Source: Bacteroidota bacterium
GTDB lineage: Bacteria; Bacteroidota; Bacteroidia; B-17B0; Aurantibacillaceae
Length of the DNA: 46,043 bases
Assembly (NCBI GenBank): GCA_023251755.1
Contig: JAHEYF010000033.1
Location: 1 to 46,043 of the forward strand
Reading direction: 5' to 3'
The notes beneath the pieces were generated by a model. That model was not told where the DNA came from and ran no database searches. It saw nothing but the letters and a program-made list of their open reading frames with translations. Position 1 is the first letter of the stretch; the number at the start of each line of letters is the position of its first letter. The translations under genes and the position numbers were made by a program. Below are positions 26,141 to 34,680 of this stretch, in pieces.

Positions 26141-28654
26141 ATGAAACCTGCTACACTAATAATCTATTGCACAGTATTCTCTCTTTGTAACAGCGGTGTT
26201 ATCGCTCAGGAATGGATGGACCATATTCCTCAAAAAGATTCCCTTACTTTTTATGATGTTCAAAAAGCATTTAATGATTATTGGGATAACAAAGAAGCCA
26301 GTCCCTTTGAAGAAGATAACATGGAGGAGGGTGGCTACCAGCAATTCAAACGTTGGGAATATTTTATGGAGGCAAGGATGGACGCAAAAGGGAATTTTAA
26401 CCCTACTGCATTGTGGAGTGAATATGAAAAATACAGGCGCACTCACCAGGGTGAGAAAACAACTAAAACGAATGCTGCCTGGGTTTCGATGGGCCCTACT
26501 CCCTTACCAGGAAATGGAGGGGGCCTGGGCAGAATCAATGTATTGCAATTTGATCCTCAGAACCCAGGTACAATGTGGGTAGGTACTCCCAATGGCGGAC
26601 TATGGAAATCAAGTGACGGAGGAAGCACCTGGTCATCAAACACAGATTTATTATCAAATATAAGTATTGCCGATGTTGCAATTGATCCGCTTAACACCCA
26701 TAACATGTATATTGCAACAGGTGATGGTTACGGTTATATAGGGCCCACTTCTGTTTTTTGGGGTGGAACATACAGTGCAGGTGTATTGAAATCAACTGAT
26801 GGAGGGCTTAGCTGGAATTCGACCGGCTTAACCTATACACAAACACAAAAACAAATCATTCGTCGTTTGATTGTAAACCCTGTTAATCCTCAGGTATTGC
26901 TGGCAGCTGGCAGTAACGGAATATGGAGAAGTGCAGATGCCGGACTTACCTGGACGAATGTAAAAGCTGGAAGTTTTTTTGATATTGAAGTGAATGCAAC
27001 AAACCCTTCTGTTATTTATATTTCATCAGGAAACGATATTTTAAAATCTTCGGATGCCGGCTTAACCTGGACTGCACTTAATTCAGGAATCACCAACAGT
27101 GCAAGAATTTCAATAGCAGTAACACTTGCCAATCCACAGGTTATCTACGCCCTTGCTTCGGGTGGTTATGTGTACAAATCGAGCGATGGTGGTGCTACAT
27201 TTCAATACATTGCTAACGGCGATGCCGGTTTTGGGTATTATCAAACAGTCATCAATGTATCGCCAACAGATGAAAACACCTTGTATACGCACGGGCTGAA
27301 TGTTAAGAAATCTGTAAACGGTGGGGCAGCCTGGACAACTGTGAGCAACTGGTCTTCCTGGCCTGCGGGTAATTATGTGCATTCCGACGGACACGATGTG
27401 AAGTTTTTGCCCGGAAGCGGAACAACAGTATTTTCATGCAACGACGGAGGGCTATTTAAGTCTACAAATGGGGGCAACACCTGGACAGACTTAAGCAGTG
27501 GTCTTTCTATTGCCCAGTTTTACCGACTTAGTTGTTCGGCTACCAACCCCAACCTGGTTTTTTGCGGACAACAGGACATGGGCAGTATGCGTTACAATGC
27601 AGGCACCTGGGACAGGCGGATAGGCGGTGATGGCATGGAACAGGTTATTGATTTTTCCAATCCCAACATCATCTATAGCTCCCTTCAAAACGGCGACATA
27701 CAAAAATCAACCAACGGAGGAAACAGCTATATCGATATATGGCCCAACGGGAATGGCGCCTGGGTGATGCCTTTTGTGATGGACCCCAATAATAGCCAGA
27801 CCTTATACTATGCAGCCGGCAGTATTTATAAAACCACCGATGGAGGGACAAACTGGTCTATCATTTCGGGCAACCTTGGCGTTACCCTCACTTCACTTGT
27901 GGTGGCCAATTCCAACTCCAATGTTATTTATACTTCGGGTTCACATAAAATATTCCGGACCACCGACGGGGGAAGCAACTGGACAGACATTACAGCAGGC
28001 TTACCGGCAAGCAATTCCAACATTACCTATATCGCAGTATGTGGAAATGATCCGCAAAAAATCTGGGTCACTTTATCGGGCTTTACCGACGGTGAAAAAG
28101 TATTTAAATCCATTAACGGCGGTTCAAGCTGGATAAATGTTTCGGGTACATTGCCGAACATTCCTGTGAACTGCGTGGTCTATCAAAACAACTCCCCCGA
28201 TGCGGTATACATCGGAACCGACTTTGGGGTGTTTTTTAAAGACAACAGCATGAGCGACTGGATACCTTACAATACCGGTTTACCCAATGTAATGGTGTTT
28301 GAACTGGAGATTCAATACAGCGCCGCAAAGTTACGCGCAGCCACTTATGGAAGAGGTTTGTGGGAATCGAACATTCCCATCTTACCCGTTGGCATCCCGG
28401 CCACAGATCCTGAAAAAGAAGTTATGGTATACCCCAACCCCAACAACGGAATTTTTACGGTACAGCTCAACATGGATGAGCTTGCAAAAATAAGTGTATT
28501 GAATGTACTGGGCGAAAAAGTGTACGAAACAAAAACCATAGCAGGTTCAGCTACCATGGATATTAACCTTTCGGAAGCCCTGCCCGGAATTTATACAGTA
28601 AGAATTGAAACAGGAAAAGGAACAGTGAATAAAAAAATTATTTCAGTTAAATAA
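26141..28654 (+). CDS. BNR/Asp-box beta-propeller protein (VPS10/sialidase-like fold), T9SS type A
   Basis: 837 residues. A signal peptide ends near VIAQ. From about residue 145 to 745 there are at least ten Asp-box repeats of the form SxDGGxTW: KSSDGGSTW, KSTDGGLSW, RSADAGLTW, KSSDAGLTW, KSSDGGATF, KSTNGGNTW, KSTNGGNSY, KTTDGGTNW, RTTDGGSNW and KSINGGSSW. Such repeats build six- to ten-bladed propellers of the sortilin/xyloglucanase type. No catalytic acid pattern of sialidases is visible, so binding of glycans or proteins is as likely as hydrolysis. The last 75 residues are a type A sorting domain (VMVYPNPNNGIFTVQLN to VNKKIISVK). Spacers of 27 and 60 bases (to the chosen start) tie it to its neighbours as an operon. 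Confidence 0.88.
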   Translation: MKPATLIIYCTVFSLCNSGVIAQEWMDHIPQKDSLTFYDVQKAFNDYWDNKEASPFEEDNMEEGGYQQFKRWEYFMEARMDAKGNFNPTALWSEYEKYRRTHQGEKTTKTNAAWVSMGPTPLPGNGGGLGRINVLQFDPQNPGTMWVGTPNGGLWKSSDGGSTWSSNTDLLSNISIADVAIDPLNTHNMYIATGDGYGYIGPTSVFWGGTYSAGVLKSTDGGLSWNSTGLTYTQTQKQIIRRLIVNPVNPQVLLAAGSNGIWRSADAGLTWTNVKAGSFFDIEVNATNPSVIYISSGNDILKSSDAGLTWTALNSGITNSARISIAVTLANPQVIYALASGGYVYKSSDGGATFQYIANGDAGFGYYQTVINVSPTDENTLYTHGLNVKKSVNGGAAWTTVSNWSSWPAGNYVHSDGHDVKFLPGSGTTVFSCNDGGLFKSTNGGNTWTDLSSGLSIAQFYRLSCSATNPNLVFCGQQDMGSMRYNAGTWDRRIGGDGMEQVIDFSNPNIIYSSLQNGDIQKSTNGGNSYIDIWPNGNGAWVMPFVMDPNNSQTLYYAAGSIYKTTDGGTNWSIISGNLGVTLTSLVVANSNSNVIYTSGSHKIFRTTDGGSNWTDITAGLPASNSNITYIAVCGNDPQKIWVTLSGFTDGEKVFKSINGGSSWINVSGTLPNIPVNCVVYQNNSPDAVYIGTDFGVFFKDNSMSDWIPYNTGLPNVMVFELEIQYSAAKLRAATYGRGLWESNIPILPVGIPATDPEKEVMVYPNPNNGIFTVQLNMDELAKISVLNVLGEKVYETKTIAGSATMDINLSEALPGIYTVRIETGKGTVNKKIISVK

Positions 28655-28714
28655 CATCCGTAATAAATTTATTTTTTAACATCAGTTTTAATGAAAACCC
28701 TAAACCCTATCACC

Positions 28715-30187
28715 ATGAAAAAGACAGCAACCCTCATCTGCACTTTATTCATAAGTCTTGCATCCTTTGCTACACATATTGTAGGGGGGGACATTACCGT
28801 AAAATACATCTCGGGAAATAATTTTAAAGTCAGCCTTACTTTTTACAAAGACTGTTCGGCGGGAACAACGGATTTTGACAATTCAATTACACTGGGTGTG
28901 TACAATAAAGTAAGCAATGTTGAAGCCTTCCAGTTCGACATGACGCTGCACTCGCAGCAGGTGCTTGCGCTGGGGGACAGTTGTTTTACCCCGGCTTTGT
29001 GTATCACGCAGGGTATTTACGATACTGTAATTACTTTTCCCAACAACACAAATGGTTATTACGTCAGCTGGCAAAGGTGCTGCAGAAACGGGATCATTCA
29101 AAATATTACTGTTCCGGGCTCTGCCGGGATGGTGTTTTATGCAGAAATCCCTGATCCGGCCTTAGCCAATTCTACCCCTGTATTTGGCTCTTATCCCAAA
29201 GCTTATATGTGTGTATCTCAACCCAACATTGATAATTTTTCGGCAACAGACATCGACGGAGATGTGTTGGTGTATTCGCTGATTACGCCGCTGAACGGAA
29301 ACGGAACATCCGCTACACCTATACCGGGCGCTTCTTCGGGGCCTTATAGCAGCATCAACTGGCAATCTCCTTATAGCGCGGCAGACATGGTTGGAGGATC
29401 GCCTGTAATGTCTATTAACAGCCAAACAGGTATACTTAGTGCAAGCCCGGGGGCGCTTGGCGTTTTTGTTTTTGCGGTGCGGGTAGAGGAATACAGGAAT
29501 GGAATGAAGATTGGGGAAATACGCAGGGACGTGCAATACCAGGTTTTGAGCTGTAGCACCAACTCAGCCCCTTACTTTAGTCTGCCACAGGCGCATACCT
29601 ATAACATGATAGGAGGCGACACAGCTTGTTTAACCATCAAGGCCAGCGATCCAAATTTTGACTGGCTTGTTATGAATGCGAGTTCACCTGAATTGTTTCA
29701 GCATTCCCCCGATGTACCTGCTGTTCAGTTTTCATCCGACAGTGCTTTTGCAAGTGTTCAATCCCTTTTCTGCATTCAAACCAAATGTTCCGATATCCGC
29801 CCGGCTCCTTACCGTGTTACGTTCTATGCCCGCGACCGTTCCTGTTATGGAACAAACCTGATCCCTTTTGACCTGGATATTTATGTGAATCCGCCTGAAG
29901 ATGGAAACATTGCTGTTGCCAATATTTTCACCCCCAACAACGACGGTGTGAACGATCATTTTAAAATAAATGCACCGGAAATCAGCCGGTGCTTCGATTA
30001 TTTTAATGTAAAAATATACGGACGCTGGGGAGAGCTGGTGTTTGAATCGGATGACCTGTATTTTAAATGGGATGGCCGCAACCACCATGGGAAGGAATTA
30101 TCGGACGGTGTTTATTACTGCATCATGGATAGTTCGTATGGAAATGTAAAGTTTAACTACAATAGTTTTATACATTTATTAAGATAA
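28715..30187 (+). CDS. T9SS type B secreted protein
   Basis: 490 residues from ATG 28715, chosen over ATG 28691 because MKKTATLICTLFISLASFAT is a complete signal peptide beginning there; the upstream eight codons add only an unusual extension. The mature protein would begin with HIVGGDITVKYISGNNF, an N-terminal pattern widespread in Bacteroidota secreted proteins. Two beta-rich domains follow with CysCys in WQRCCRNG, then a cadherin- or Ig-like stretch (about 290-400). The last 90 residues are a type B sorting domain (IFTPNNDGVNDHFKIN, YGRWGELVF, SFIHLLR). It ends the plus-strand operon and is convergent with the 30385 gene; a 19-bp inverted repeat lies between. Confidence 0.85.
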   Translation: MKKTATLICTLFISLASFATHIVGGDITVKYISGNNFKVSLTFYKDCSAGTTDFDNSITLGVYNKVSNVEAFQFDMTLHSQQVLALGDSCFTPALCITQGIYDTVITFPNNTNGYYVSWQRCCRNGIIQNITVPGSAGMVFYAEIPDPALANSTPVFGSYPKAYMCVSQPNIDNFSATDIDGDVLVYSLITPLNGNGTSATPIPGASSGPYSSINWQSPYSAADMVGGSPVMSINSQTGILSASPGALGVFVFAVRVEEYRNGMKIGEIRRDVQYQVLSCSTNSAPYFSLPQAHTYNMIGGDTACLTIKASDPNFDWLVMNASSPELFQHSPDVPAVQFSSDSAFASVQSLFCIQTKCSDIRPAPYRVTFYARDRSCYGTNLIPFDLDIYVNPPEDGNIAVANIFTPNNDGVNDHFKINAPEISRCFDYFNVKIYGRWGELVFESDDLYFKWDGRNHHGKELSDGVYYCIMDSSYGNVKFNYNSFIHLLR

Positions 30188-30280
30188 CCTGATTTGTCCG
30201 ATGTACGCTGTATGTTGTATTAAGCCTGTGTGTGACAGGCCTTTCAAAAACGATATTCGTAAAAAACTATAAAGTATTTC

Positions 30281-30330
30281 ATTCGTGCATTCGTGGCAAA
30301 ACCAACAACAATTGCCACGAATGCACGAAT
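30281..30330. terminator. 19-bp perfect inverted repeat between convergent genes
   Basis: ATTCGTGCATTCGTGGCAA at 30281-30299 pairs perfectly with 30312-30330 around a 12-nt loop. It sits between the T9SS type B gene (+) and the DUF5675 fusion gene (-), so could stop transcription both ways. There is no U-tract, and the arm itself has the ATTCGTG heptad character of the neighbouring repeats. Confidence 0.65.
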
Positions 30331-30386
30331 AGCTAACAGGAATTAATTCGTTCGTACTTCTACAATCGTAACTCGTACTTCGTTCT
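30331..30386. repeat. Heptad repeats (TTCGTAC class)
   Basis: Units TTCGTAC, TTCTACA, ATCGTAA, CTCGTAC, TTCGTTC run up to the stop codon of the DUF5675 fusion gene. The same class occurs at 6331-6360 and 44110-44230. Confidence 0.7.
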
Positions 30387-31608
30387 ATCCCTTTTGAATG
30401 GTGATATGGCACTTGCCATCGGTGGTAACAGCCTTTATTTTCTGCGCCAGACTTTCATAGACTTCAGCACAACCGGAGATGTGGTTCATGCTTTTGTGTT
30501 TACCTACCAGCACACAGCCCAGGGTATCGGCTGCGGTATTGCCCGGGTGTATACGCACGCCTTCGTAACCGGGAACATTTATCAATAAGGGCATTTCTTT
30601 TTTGAAGTGATTGGAGAAAGTCATTCTTACCTGGTAACGCCCTTCAGGTATAGCAGTTACACCGTATATTTTTACCCCGTTGCTGCGGTACATGTCTTCT
30701 AAAGTATAACAATGAAACTCTTCGTTGATGTACATTTCACCAATGGTGCTTTCAGTTGTAAATTCTTTGCGGACTACTTTTATTTCCATTATTTTTCCGG
30801 GGATGGCCGCCGCTGTTGGCGGAACAGGTGTTTGCGTTACTACAGACTGCAGAGCCAGCAAGCGCGAGGTGTTGTAAAAAGCCACCCAACGATCGAGGTG
30901 GTTGCCGTATTGTTTTAAATTCCAGGCATTGGTGGCATCGGGCCTTAAGGAGCCTGCATTGTATATAGCAGCCATTAAGGGCGGTTGATTTTGATGCTTT
31001 GCGAATGAATTGGTAAAATAAGTGATGGCCAACTGGGCTGTAAATACCGAAGAGGATGGGAGTTTAAAAACCAGCTCCTTTACCGCATCGGTATATATGG
31101 GTGATGCTTTCTGGTGTAAATCGTGAATTCCTGTTAAGTTTAATGCGGTAGAGATGAGGCAATGATGCGCCCCCATCGATAATTTTGAAGGTGTGCTGAT
31201 GGGGTCAATGTAGCCGGGTTCTTTGCGGACTAAATTTTTATTCCGGGTCTTCACATAATCCACCACAACAGCCAGCCTGTCTCCCACTCCAACGCCGCCC
31301 GCATTTTTATATACATTACTTAATTCTTCGTACGAAAACTGGGTGGGTGCACTCCCCCCCGATTCGGCCATTGAATTGGCCACCATTAAGTCTACCCCGT
31401 TGCCATTGTTGTTTAAAGTACCAAAAGAAAGTTTACCATTGTAAAACGATTTAACTTTGCGCATGGCACTTAATGAAGCCGGTAAATGAAGGTAGTTGGG
31501 TGTATTGCCTTCCCTGTCCATTTCTAACATGAAATGAGGGGCCATGCAACGCCAGATACGGCCGTTGTCAAACCTTTTCCAGCCGTTATTTAGGGAAATT
31601 AATGACAT
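30385..31608 (-). CDS. Transglycosylase-like N-terminus fused to DUF5675
   Basis: 407 residues with no signal peptide. The N-terminal 260 residues show a spaced pattern reminiscent of lytic transglycosylases: AESGG with Glu82, MGAHHCLIST near 145-153 in place of GLMQ, and MAAIYNAGS at 212-220 in place of AAYNAGP. This is weak and unproved similarity. Residues about 274-407 match DUF5675 (ITTESTIGEMYINEEFHCYT-like start, GVTAIPEGRYQV, VPGYEGVRIHPGN, SGCAEVYESL), a family I associate with phage and secretion-effector loci. Its start lies 23 bases inside the upstream gene, in another frame. It is last in the minus-strand redox/DUF2589 series. A role on cell wall would need release by lysis or a secretion machine, since no signal is seen. 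Confidence 0.65.
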   Translation of the reverse strand: MSLISLNNGWKRFDNGRIWRCMAPHFMLEMDREGNTPNYLHLPASLSAMRKVKSFYNGKLSFGTLNNNGNGVDLMVANSMAESGGSAPTQFSYEELSNVYKNAGGVGVGDRLAVVVDYVKTRNKNLVRKEPGYIDPISTPSKLSMGAHHCLISTALNLTGIHDLHQKASPIYTDAVKELVFKLPSSSVFTAQLAITYFTNSFAKHQNQPPLMAAIYNAGSLRPDATNAWNLKQYGNHLDRWVAFYNTSRLLALQSVVTQTPVPPTAAAIPGKIMEIKVVRKEFTTESTIGEMYINEEFHCYTLEDMYRSNGVKIYGVTAIPEGRYQVRMTFSNHFKKEMPLLINVPGYEGVRIHPGNTAADTLGCVLVGKHKSMNHISGCAEVYESLAQKIKAVTTDGKCHITIQKG

Positions 31609-32017
31609 TGATTTCTTCAGGTTTTAAGGCTGTTTCGGGTGTTGTTACAACGCTTGAATCGTACTTGCCGGGGCTTTCCCGTTTTATGGTGACTTTAATT
31701 TTTAAATTCTCCAATGTCTTTTCCGATTCTTTGGCAATGGTGTAATAGTTGGCGCCTGTTTTTAATTTGCGTCCAAAAAGTATTTTCACCTTGTCCCAAA
31801 AAGAAATTGTTGCCGGCGTTATTTCAAATGAATAGTCTATCTCGCTTAAAAAAAGCGAATTCAACTTCGCAAAACCGGCATAGATGTCCTCGCCTTTGCC
31901 CAACTGCTGCCAGGCCGCCCGCTGATTCAGCTGAAAGTCCGTATCAGCCATGATAACCTGGTTTAAGAAGTGCAGGGCTATTTCTTTTACGGTGAAAACG
32001 TTTTTGTTCAAACTCAT
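31586..32017 (-). CDS. Small unknown protein linked to DUF2589 genes
   Basis: 143 residues with no signal peptide. It reads as a soluble alpha/beta protein, with EIALHFLNQVIMADTDFQLN at the start and a Lys-rich stretch (KESEKTLENLKIKVTIKRES) in the last third. DYSFEITPATISFWDKV resembles the strand pattern of the DUF2589 proteins upstream (DFQVDFKVSHVY), so it may be a distant relative, but this is only a visual impression. It overlaps the next gene by 23 bases, suggesting coupling, and follows the DUF2589 pair by 101 bases filled with heptad repeats. I do not recognise the family. Confidence 0.65.
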   Translation of the reverse strand: MSLNKNVFTVKEIALHFLNQVIMADTDFQLNQRAAWQQLGKGEDIYAGFAKLNSLFLSEIDYSFEITPATISFWDKVKILFGRKLKTGANYYTIAKESEKTLENLKIKVTIKRESPGKYDSSVVTTPETALKPEEINVINFPK

Positions 32018-32027
32018 CGGATTAGGT

Positions 32028-32105
32028 GTAACTTAGTTTATCCGTTCTTTCGTTTATTCGTTCCTGTAGCTATTGAACGAATGAACTTATGAACTATTAA
32101 ACTAT
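32028..32105. repeat. Heptad repeats (CGTTC / GAACTAT class)
   Basis: Units CCGTTCT, TTCGTTT, ATTCGTT on one side and GAACGAA, TGAACTT, ATGAACT, ATTAAAC, GAACTTC on the other. The two halves are partly complementary (TTCGTT/AACGAA), so the RNA could fold. Confidence 0.65.
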
Positions 32106-32118
32106 ATAGAACTTCTAC

Positions 32119-32703
32119 TTAGTTCGAAGATACCGGTGATGAAGCAGGCTCAGGTATAGCACGCGACAACAAATTCAGTATACGGGCCAAACCTTCAGGA
32201 ATCGGAGCTTCGCTGGCGTGAATGGTAATTTCCAAAGAGCCGCTTCTGTTCATTGAAGATTCTTCTTTTGATTTACTGCCCACAGTACCGTTCAACTGAA
32301 TGTTTACAAATTTCGACAACAAAGCAGATGTTCCTGCTGTAGCCGTAGCACCCATGTCTAAAGATTTTTCTGATTTGTGGATTTCATTGATCTCGTACTT
32401 AAAGGTACTTGTTAAGGAGTCTATGCGCAGGTGCGGAACCGGCACCATTGATAACAAAGGAGCTTTAATCACCATATCGGTACTTGATGCGCCTGCAACA
32501 CTGTTCACACTTTTTGAAAGTTTAAAATCAACGGTTATCGGCGTTTGGGTTCCATCGGAATTGGTGTTGAGCATGCCTTGAATAAAAGCCCTTGTGGAGG
32601 CTGCTGCAATGGCTTGTGCTTCAATTGCGCCTTTAAGCGGTGCAGCTATCAAATACTCCAATGGTAGTGATTGAAATTCGGCTGCGAAAGTTGTTGGTTC
32701 CAT
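32119..32703 (-). CDS. DUF2589-family protein (second)
   Basis: 194 residues with no signal peptide. It has LPLEYLIAAPLKGAIEAQAI then AASTRAFIQGML at the N-terminus (about 13-45), and APLLSMVPVPHLRIDSLTST in the middle, which together are the DUF2589 pattern (an N-terminal helix of the form PLxAaxxAQxxxAxsTxxFI, then PlLaxVPiPxLxId). The last third is a beta strand series ending with a Pro/Ser-rich tail. It begins 25 bases after the stop of a second DUF2589 gene, so two diverged members are made together, as would suit a hetero-oligomer. The biochemical function of the family is unknown to me. Confidence 0.8.
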   Translation of the reverse strand: MEPTTFAAEFQSLPLEYLIAAPLKGAIEAQAIAAASTRAFIQGMLNTNSDGTQTPITVDFKLSKSVNSVAGASSTDMVIKAPLLSMVPVPHLRIDSLTSTFKYEINEIHKSEKSLDMGATATAGTSALLSKFVNIQLNGTVGSKSKEESSMNRSGSLEITIHASEAPIPEGLARILNLLSRAIPEPASSPVSSN

Positions 32704-32728
32704 AATTTTAAGGGTTTAAATTTATTGA

Positions 32729-33406
32729 TTAATTATTTTTTGTTTGGGTTTCAACGATGTGATTGTTATTGGCCTGGGTTAAAGATGTCAATAATTTGTC
32801 TATACCGGCAGGCATAGCCTGTCTGCTTATTTTAATATTTATTTTGATGGAGCTTTCTTCCGAGTTTGAATTATCGTCCTTCACTTCTTCGGAAGCCTTG
32901 GGCGCAATCACCCCTCTTATACTAACGGGGTCTTTCACCAAAAACCAGGGGCGTTTGTATTCATCGTAATTAGTGCCTTTTTCTTTGCCTAATTTTTTTG
33001 CTTCCGACTCCTGCAATTGCTGGTGCCTGTAAACGTGGCTTACTTTGAAGTCAACCTGAAAATCGGCCTGGTCTATTGACAAAGGTGAAATAGGCACTAA
33101 GGCCAAAGCAGGTACTTTTATCACCGACGTGGTTACCTGTCCGGTAGGAGATTTTGTATCGTACTTAAACTCCTGCATGTATAATTTCTGCTGGTCTTCG
33201 GTAGGATTTTTTTTAGGTGCCCCTTCTTCATCCACTTCTATATGGGGATAACCCAATTGAAGTACCATGTTTAAAAACGAACGGGAAGCATGCACCTGCG
33301 CTTTTAAGATTGCTTCCAATGGGCCCAATATTAATTGAGACAGGGATATCACCGCTTTTGCGGCGGAGCCTTCCTCAAATTCCCCTTTATACTTTTGTTT
33401 TGCCAT
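32729..33406 (-). CDS. DUF2589-family protein (first)
   Basis: 225 residues with no signal peptide. LILGPLEAILKAQVHASRSF at about 26-45 corresponds to the conserved DUF2589 N-terminal helix; VPALALVPISPLSIDQADFQ at about 100-119 is the central motif. Between them an insertion with DEEGAPKKNPTEDQQKL and after them a charged Lys/Glu-rich segment (HQQLQESEAKKLGKEKGTN) make this member longer than its partner. Both DUF2589 genes sit just downstream of a catalase-like and a DyP peroxidase gene; the gap of 187 bases is filled with heptad repeats. A structural, coat-like or carrier role for the peroxidases is a speculative reading. Confidence 0.78.
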   Translation of the reverse strand: MAKQKYKGEFEEGSAAKAVISLSQLILGPLEAILKAQVHASRSFLNMVLQLGYPHIEVDEEGAPKKNPTEDQQKLYMQEFKYDTKSPTGQVTTSVIKVPALALVPISPLSIDQADFQVDFKVSHVYRHQQLQESEAKKLGKEKGTNYDEYKRPWFLVKDPVSIRGVIAPKASEEVKDDNSNSEESSIKINIKISRQAMPAGIDKLLTSLTQANNNHIVETQTKNN

Positions 33407-33418
33407 AGTTTAATATTA

Positions 33419-33602
33419 ATTTAAAAGTAATAAGTAAAAAGTTAAAAGAGCGATTCTGGTTGCGATTCAATTCTCTGCGTACTTTGTGCTATACTATTAA
33501 ATAGTGTTATTTAAGTTTATTTCAGTATTCAAAAACATTGTCACACGTATTCCTATCCGTGATTTAATCCTTTTAACTTTTAACTTCTAAATTTTAACTT
33601 AT
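33419..33602. repeat. Two heptad arrays in opposite orientation
   Basis: At 33419-33450: TTAAAAG, TAATAAG, TAAAAAG, TTAAAAG. At 33562-33602: AATCCTTTTAACTTTTAACT then TCTAAAT, TTTAACTTA, the complementary TTTTAAC class. The pair brackets the 33407-33593 spacer as inverted arrays, as around the 3591-5296 genes. Confidence 0.7.
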
Positions 33603-34583
33603 CATTAATTTTTTATTTCTCTCCAACCTGAAAGCTGCTATTTCTGTATAAGCCGCATGTCTGGCCCGGTTTACACCACCCAATGGCTGATGCTCCTTTA
33701 AACAATGCCAGGGCGAATAACTCAGGTTTTCACCAAATGCATCCCGCTCCTTGTTGTTAAAATTTTGTGGGGGAATGCTGATGGTTGCTACTTTTATAAA
33801 TTTAGATTTCCACTCTACACAGGTGTTTTCAATGGGCATTTTATCCGCATCTTCCTGCAACTGCACCATAAAATCAAAGGTAATGGTGCTCGACTCCAGA
33901 TCGCGCTGCATTATTTTACGCAAATAATTCGCATCGTTTTTATCAATGGGAGAAGAAGTTGTTTTGGTTGTTGGTATAATGCTATATTTTACAGCCAGTT
34001 CGGGCTTGCCTAATCTATAGGGGCTCACACTCCAGTATTGTTCTGCAAAAAGGTTGTTGTGCTTTTTTAAAGACTTCAGGGTGCGAACCAGTGCAGGCCA
34101 GTTGGTTGGGTTCAATGCGAAAAGAATAAGTGCTGAAGGTCCTCCGCACAAAGCTTTGATATTTTTTTTGAAATCGCCAACGGTAGCCGACATTAAGGTT
34201 GGATAAGTTACCGTTAAAATATCCTGCGAGTTGGGCAGAGCCTTATCATCCCCTATGAATTCACCATTTACATTGAGTAGTTTAATGGCCATTCCCCTTA
34301 AGTCTGCTTTTTTATCTTTTACTACTTTATCGCTTCCGTTGGAATAACGCACCCAGGCTTCATAACTTTTACCGGGGATCAGAAAACCCTGTTGCAGTTT
34401 TTCAGGAATATTGGCTTCTACCTTAAAGGTTGCCTGCACACAGGCGTGCATCTTGGCGTGAAACTGCCTCAATACCTTTCCGGGTGGGTAATCCCTTTCC
34501 AGCCGCTTTTTTATAGCCGCTATTATTTCTTCGGTATCCCTTGCCTCGTTGGGTTCGGGGTATTCTTTGCCAAGCTCTTTCAA
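33594..34583 (-). CDS. Catalase-family haem protein
   Basis: 329 residues with no signal peptide. FHAKMHACVQATFKV at 41-55 corresponds to the catalase distal-His segment (VHAKGxGxxGxFxV, His42). WVRYSNGS (77-84) and DLRGMAIKLL (94-103) match catalase RFSxV and DxRGFAxKF. TVTYPTLMSATVGDF matches the NxPVFFxxD region in position. The C-terminus has HQPLGGVNRARHAAY, typical of the short catalase-like branch related to allene oxide synthase and catalase-related peroxidases. The usual proximal haem-ligand motif RxFxYxDTxxxR is not visible, so haem ligation may use another Tyr. Likely activity is peroxide or lipid hydroperoxide conversion. It sits between DyP peroxidase (upstream) and DUF2589 genes. 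Confidence 0.8.
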   Translation of the reverse strand: MKELGKEYPEPNEARDTEEIIAAIKKRLERDYPPGKVLRQFHAKMHACVQATFKVEANIPEKLQQGFLIPGKSYEAWVRYSNGSDKVVKDKKADLRGMAIKLLNVNGEFIGDDKALPNSQDILTVTYPTLMSATVGDFKKNIKALCGGPSALILFALNPTNWPALVRTLKSLKKHNNLFAEQYWSVSPYRLGKPELAVKYSIIPTTKTTSSPIDKNDANYLRKIMQRDLESSTITFDFMVQLQEDADKMPIENTCVEWKSKFIKVATISIPPQNFNNKERDAFGENLSYSPWHCLKEHQPLGGVNRARHAAYTEIAAFRLERNKKLMIS

Positions 34584-34599
34584 TTAATTCAATTTTTGG

Positions 34600-34680
34600 G
34601 TATCAGGTCTCAGGTACTTAGTATCAGGTAGTGGTTCTAACTACTTGTTACTTGCTACTTACGACCTACTACCTGTTACT
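34600..34680. repeat. Clean heptad array (AGGTACT / GTTACTT class)
   Basis: Twelve consecutive 7-bp units are readable: GGGTATC, AGGTCTC, AGGTACT, TAGTATC, AGGTAGT, GGTTCTA, ACTACTT, GTTACTT, GCTACTT, ACGACCT, ACTACCT, GTTACTA. The first half is complementary in part to the second (AGGTAGT with ACTACCT), so the spacer RNA can fold. Confidence 0.8.
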
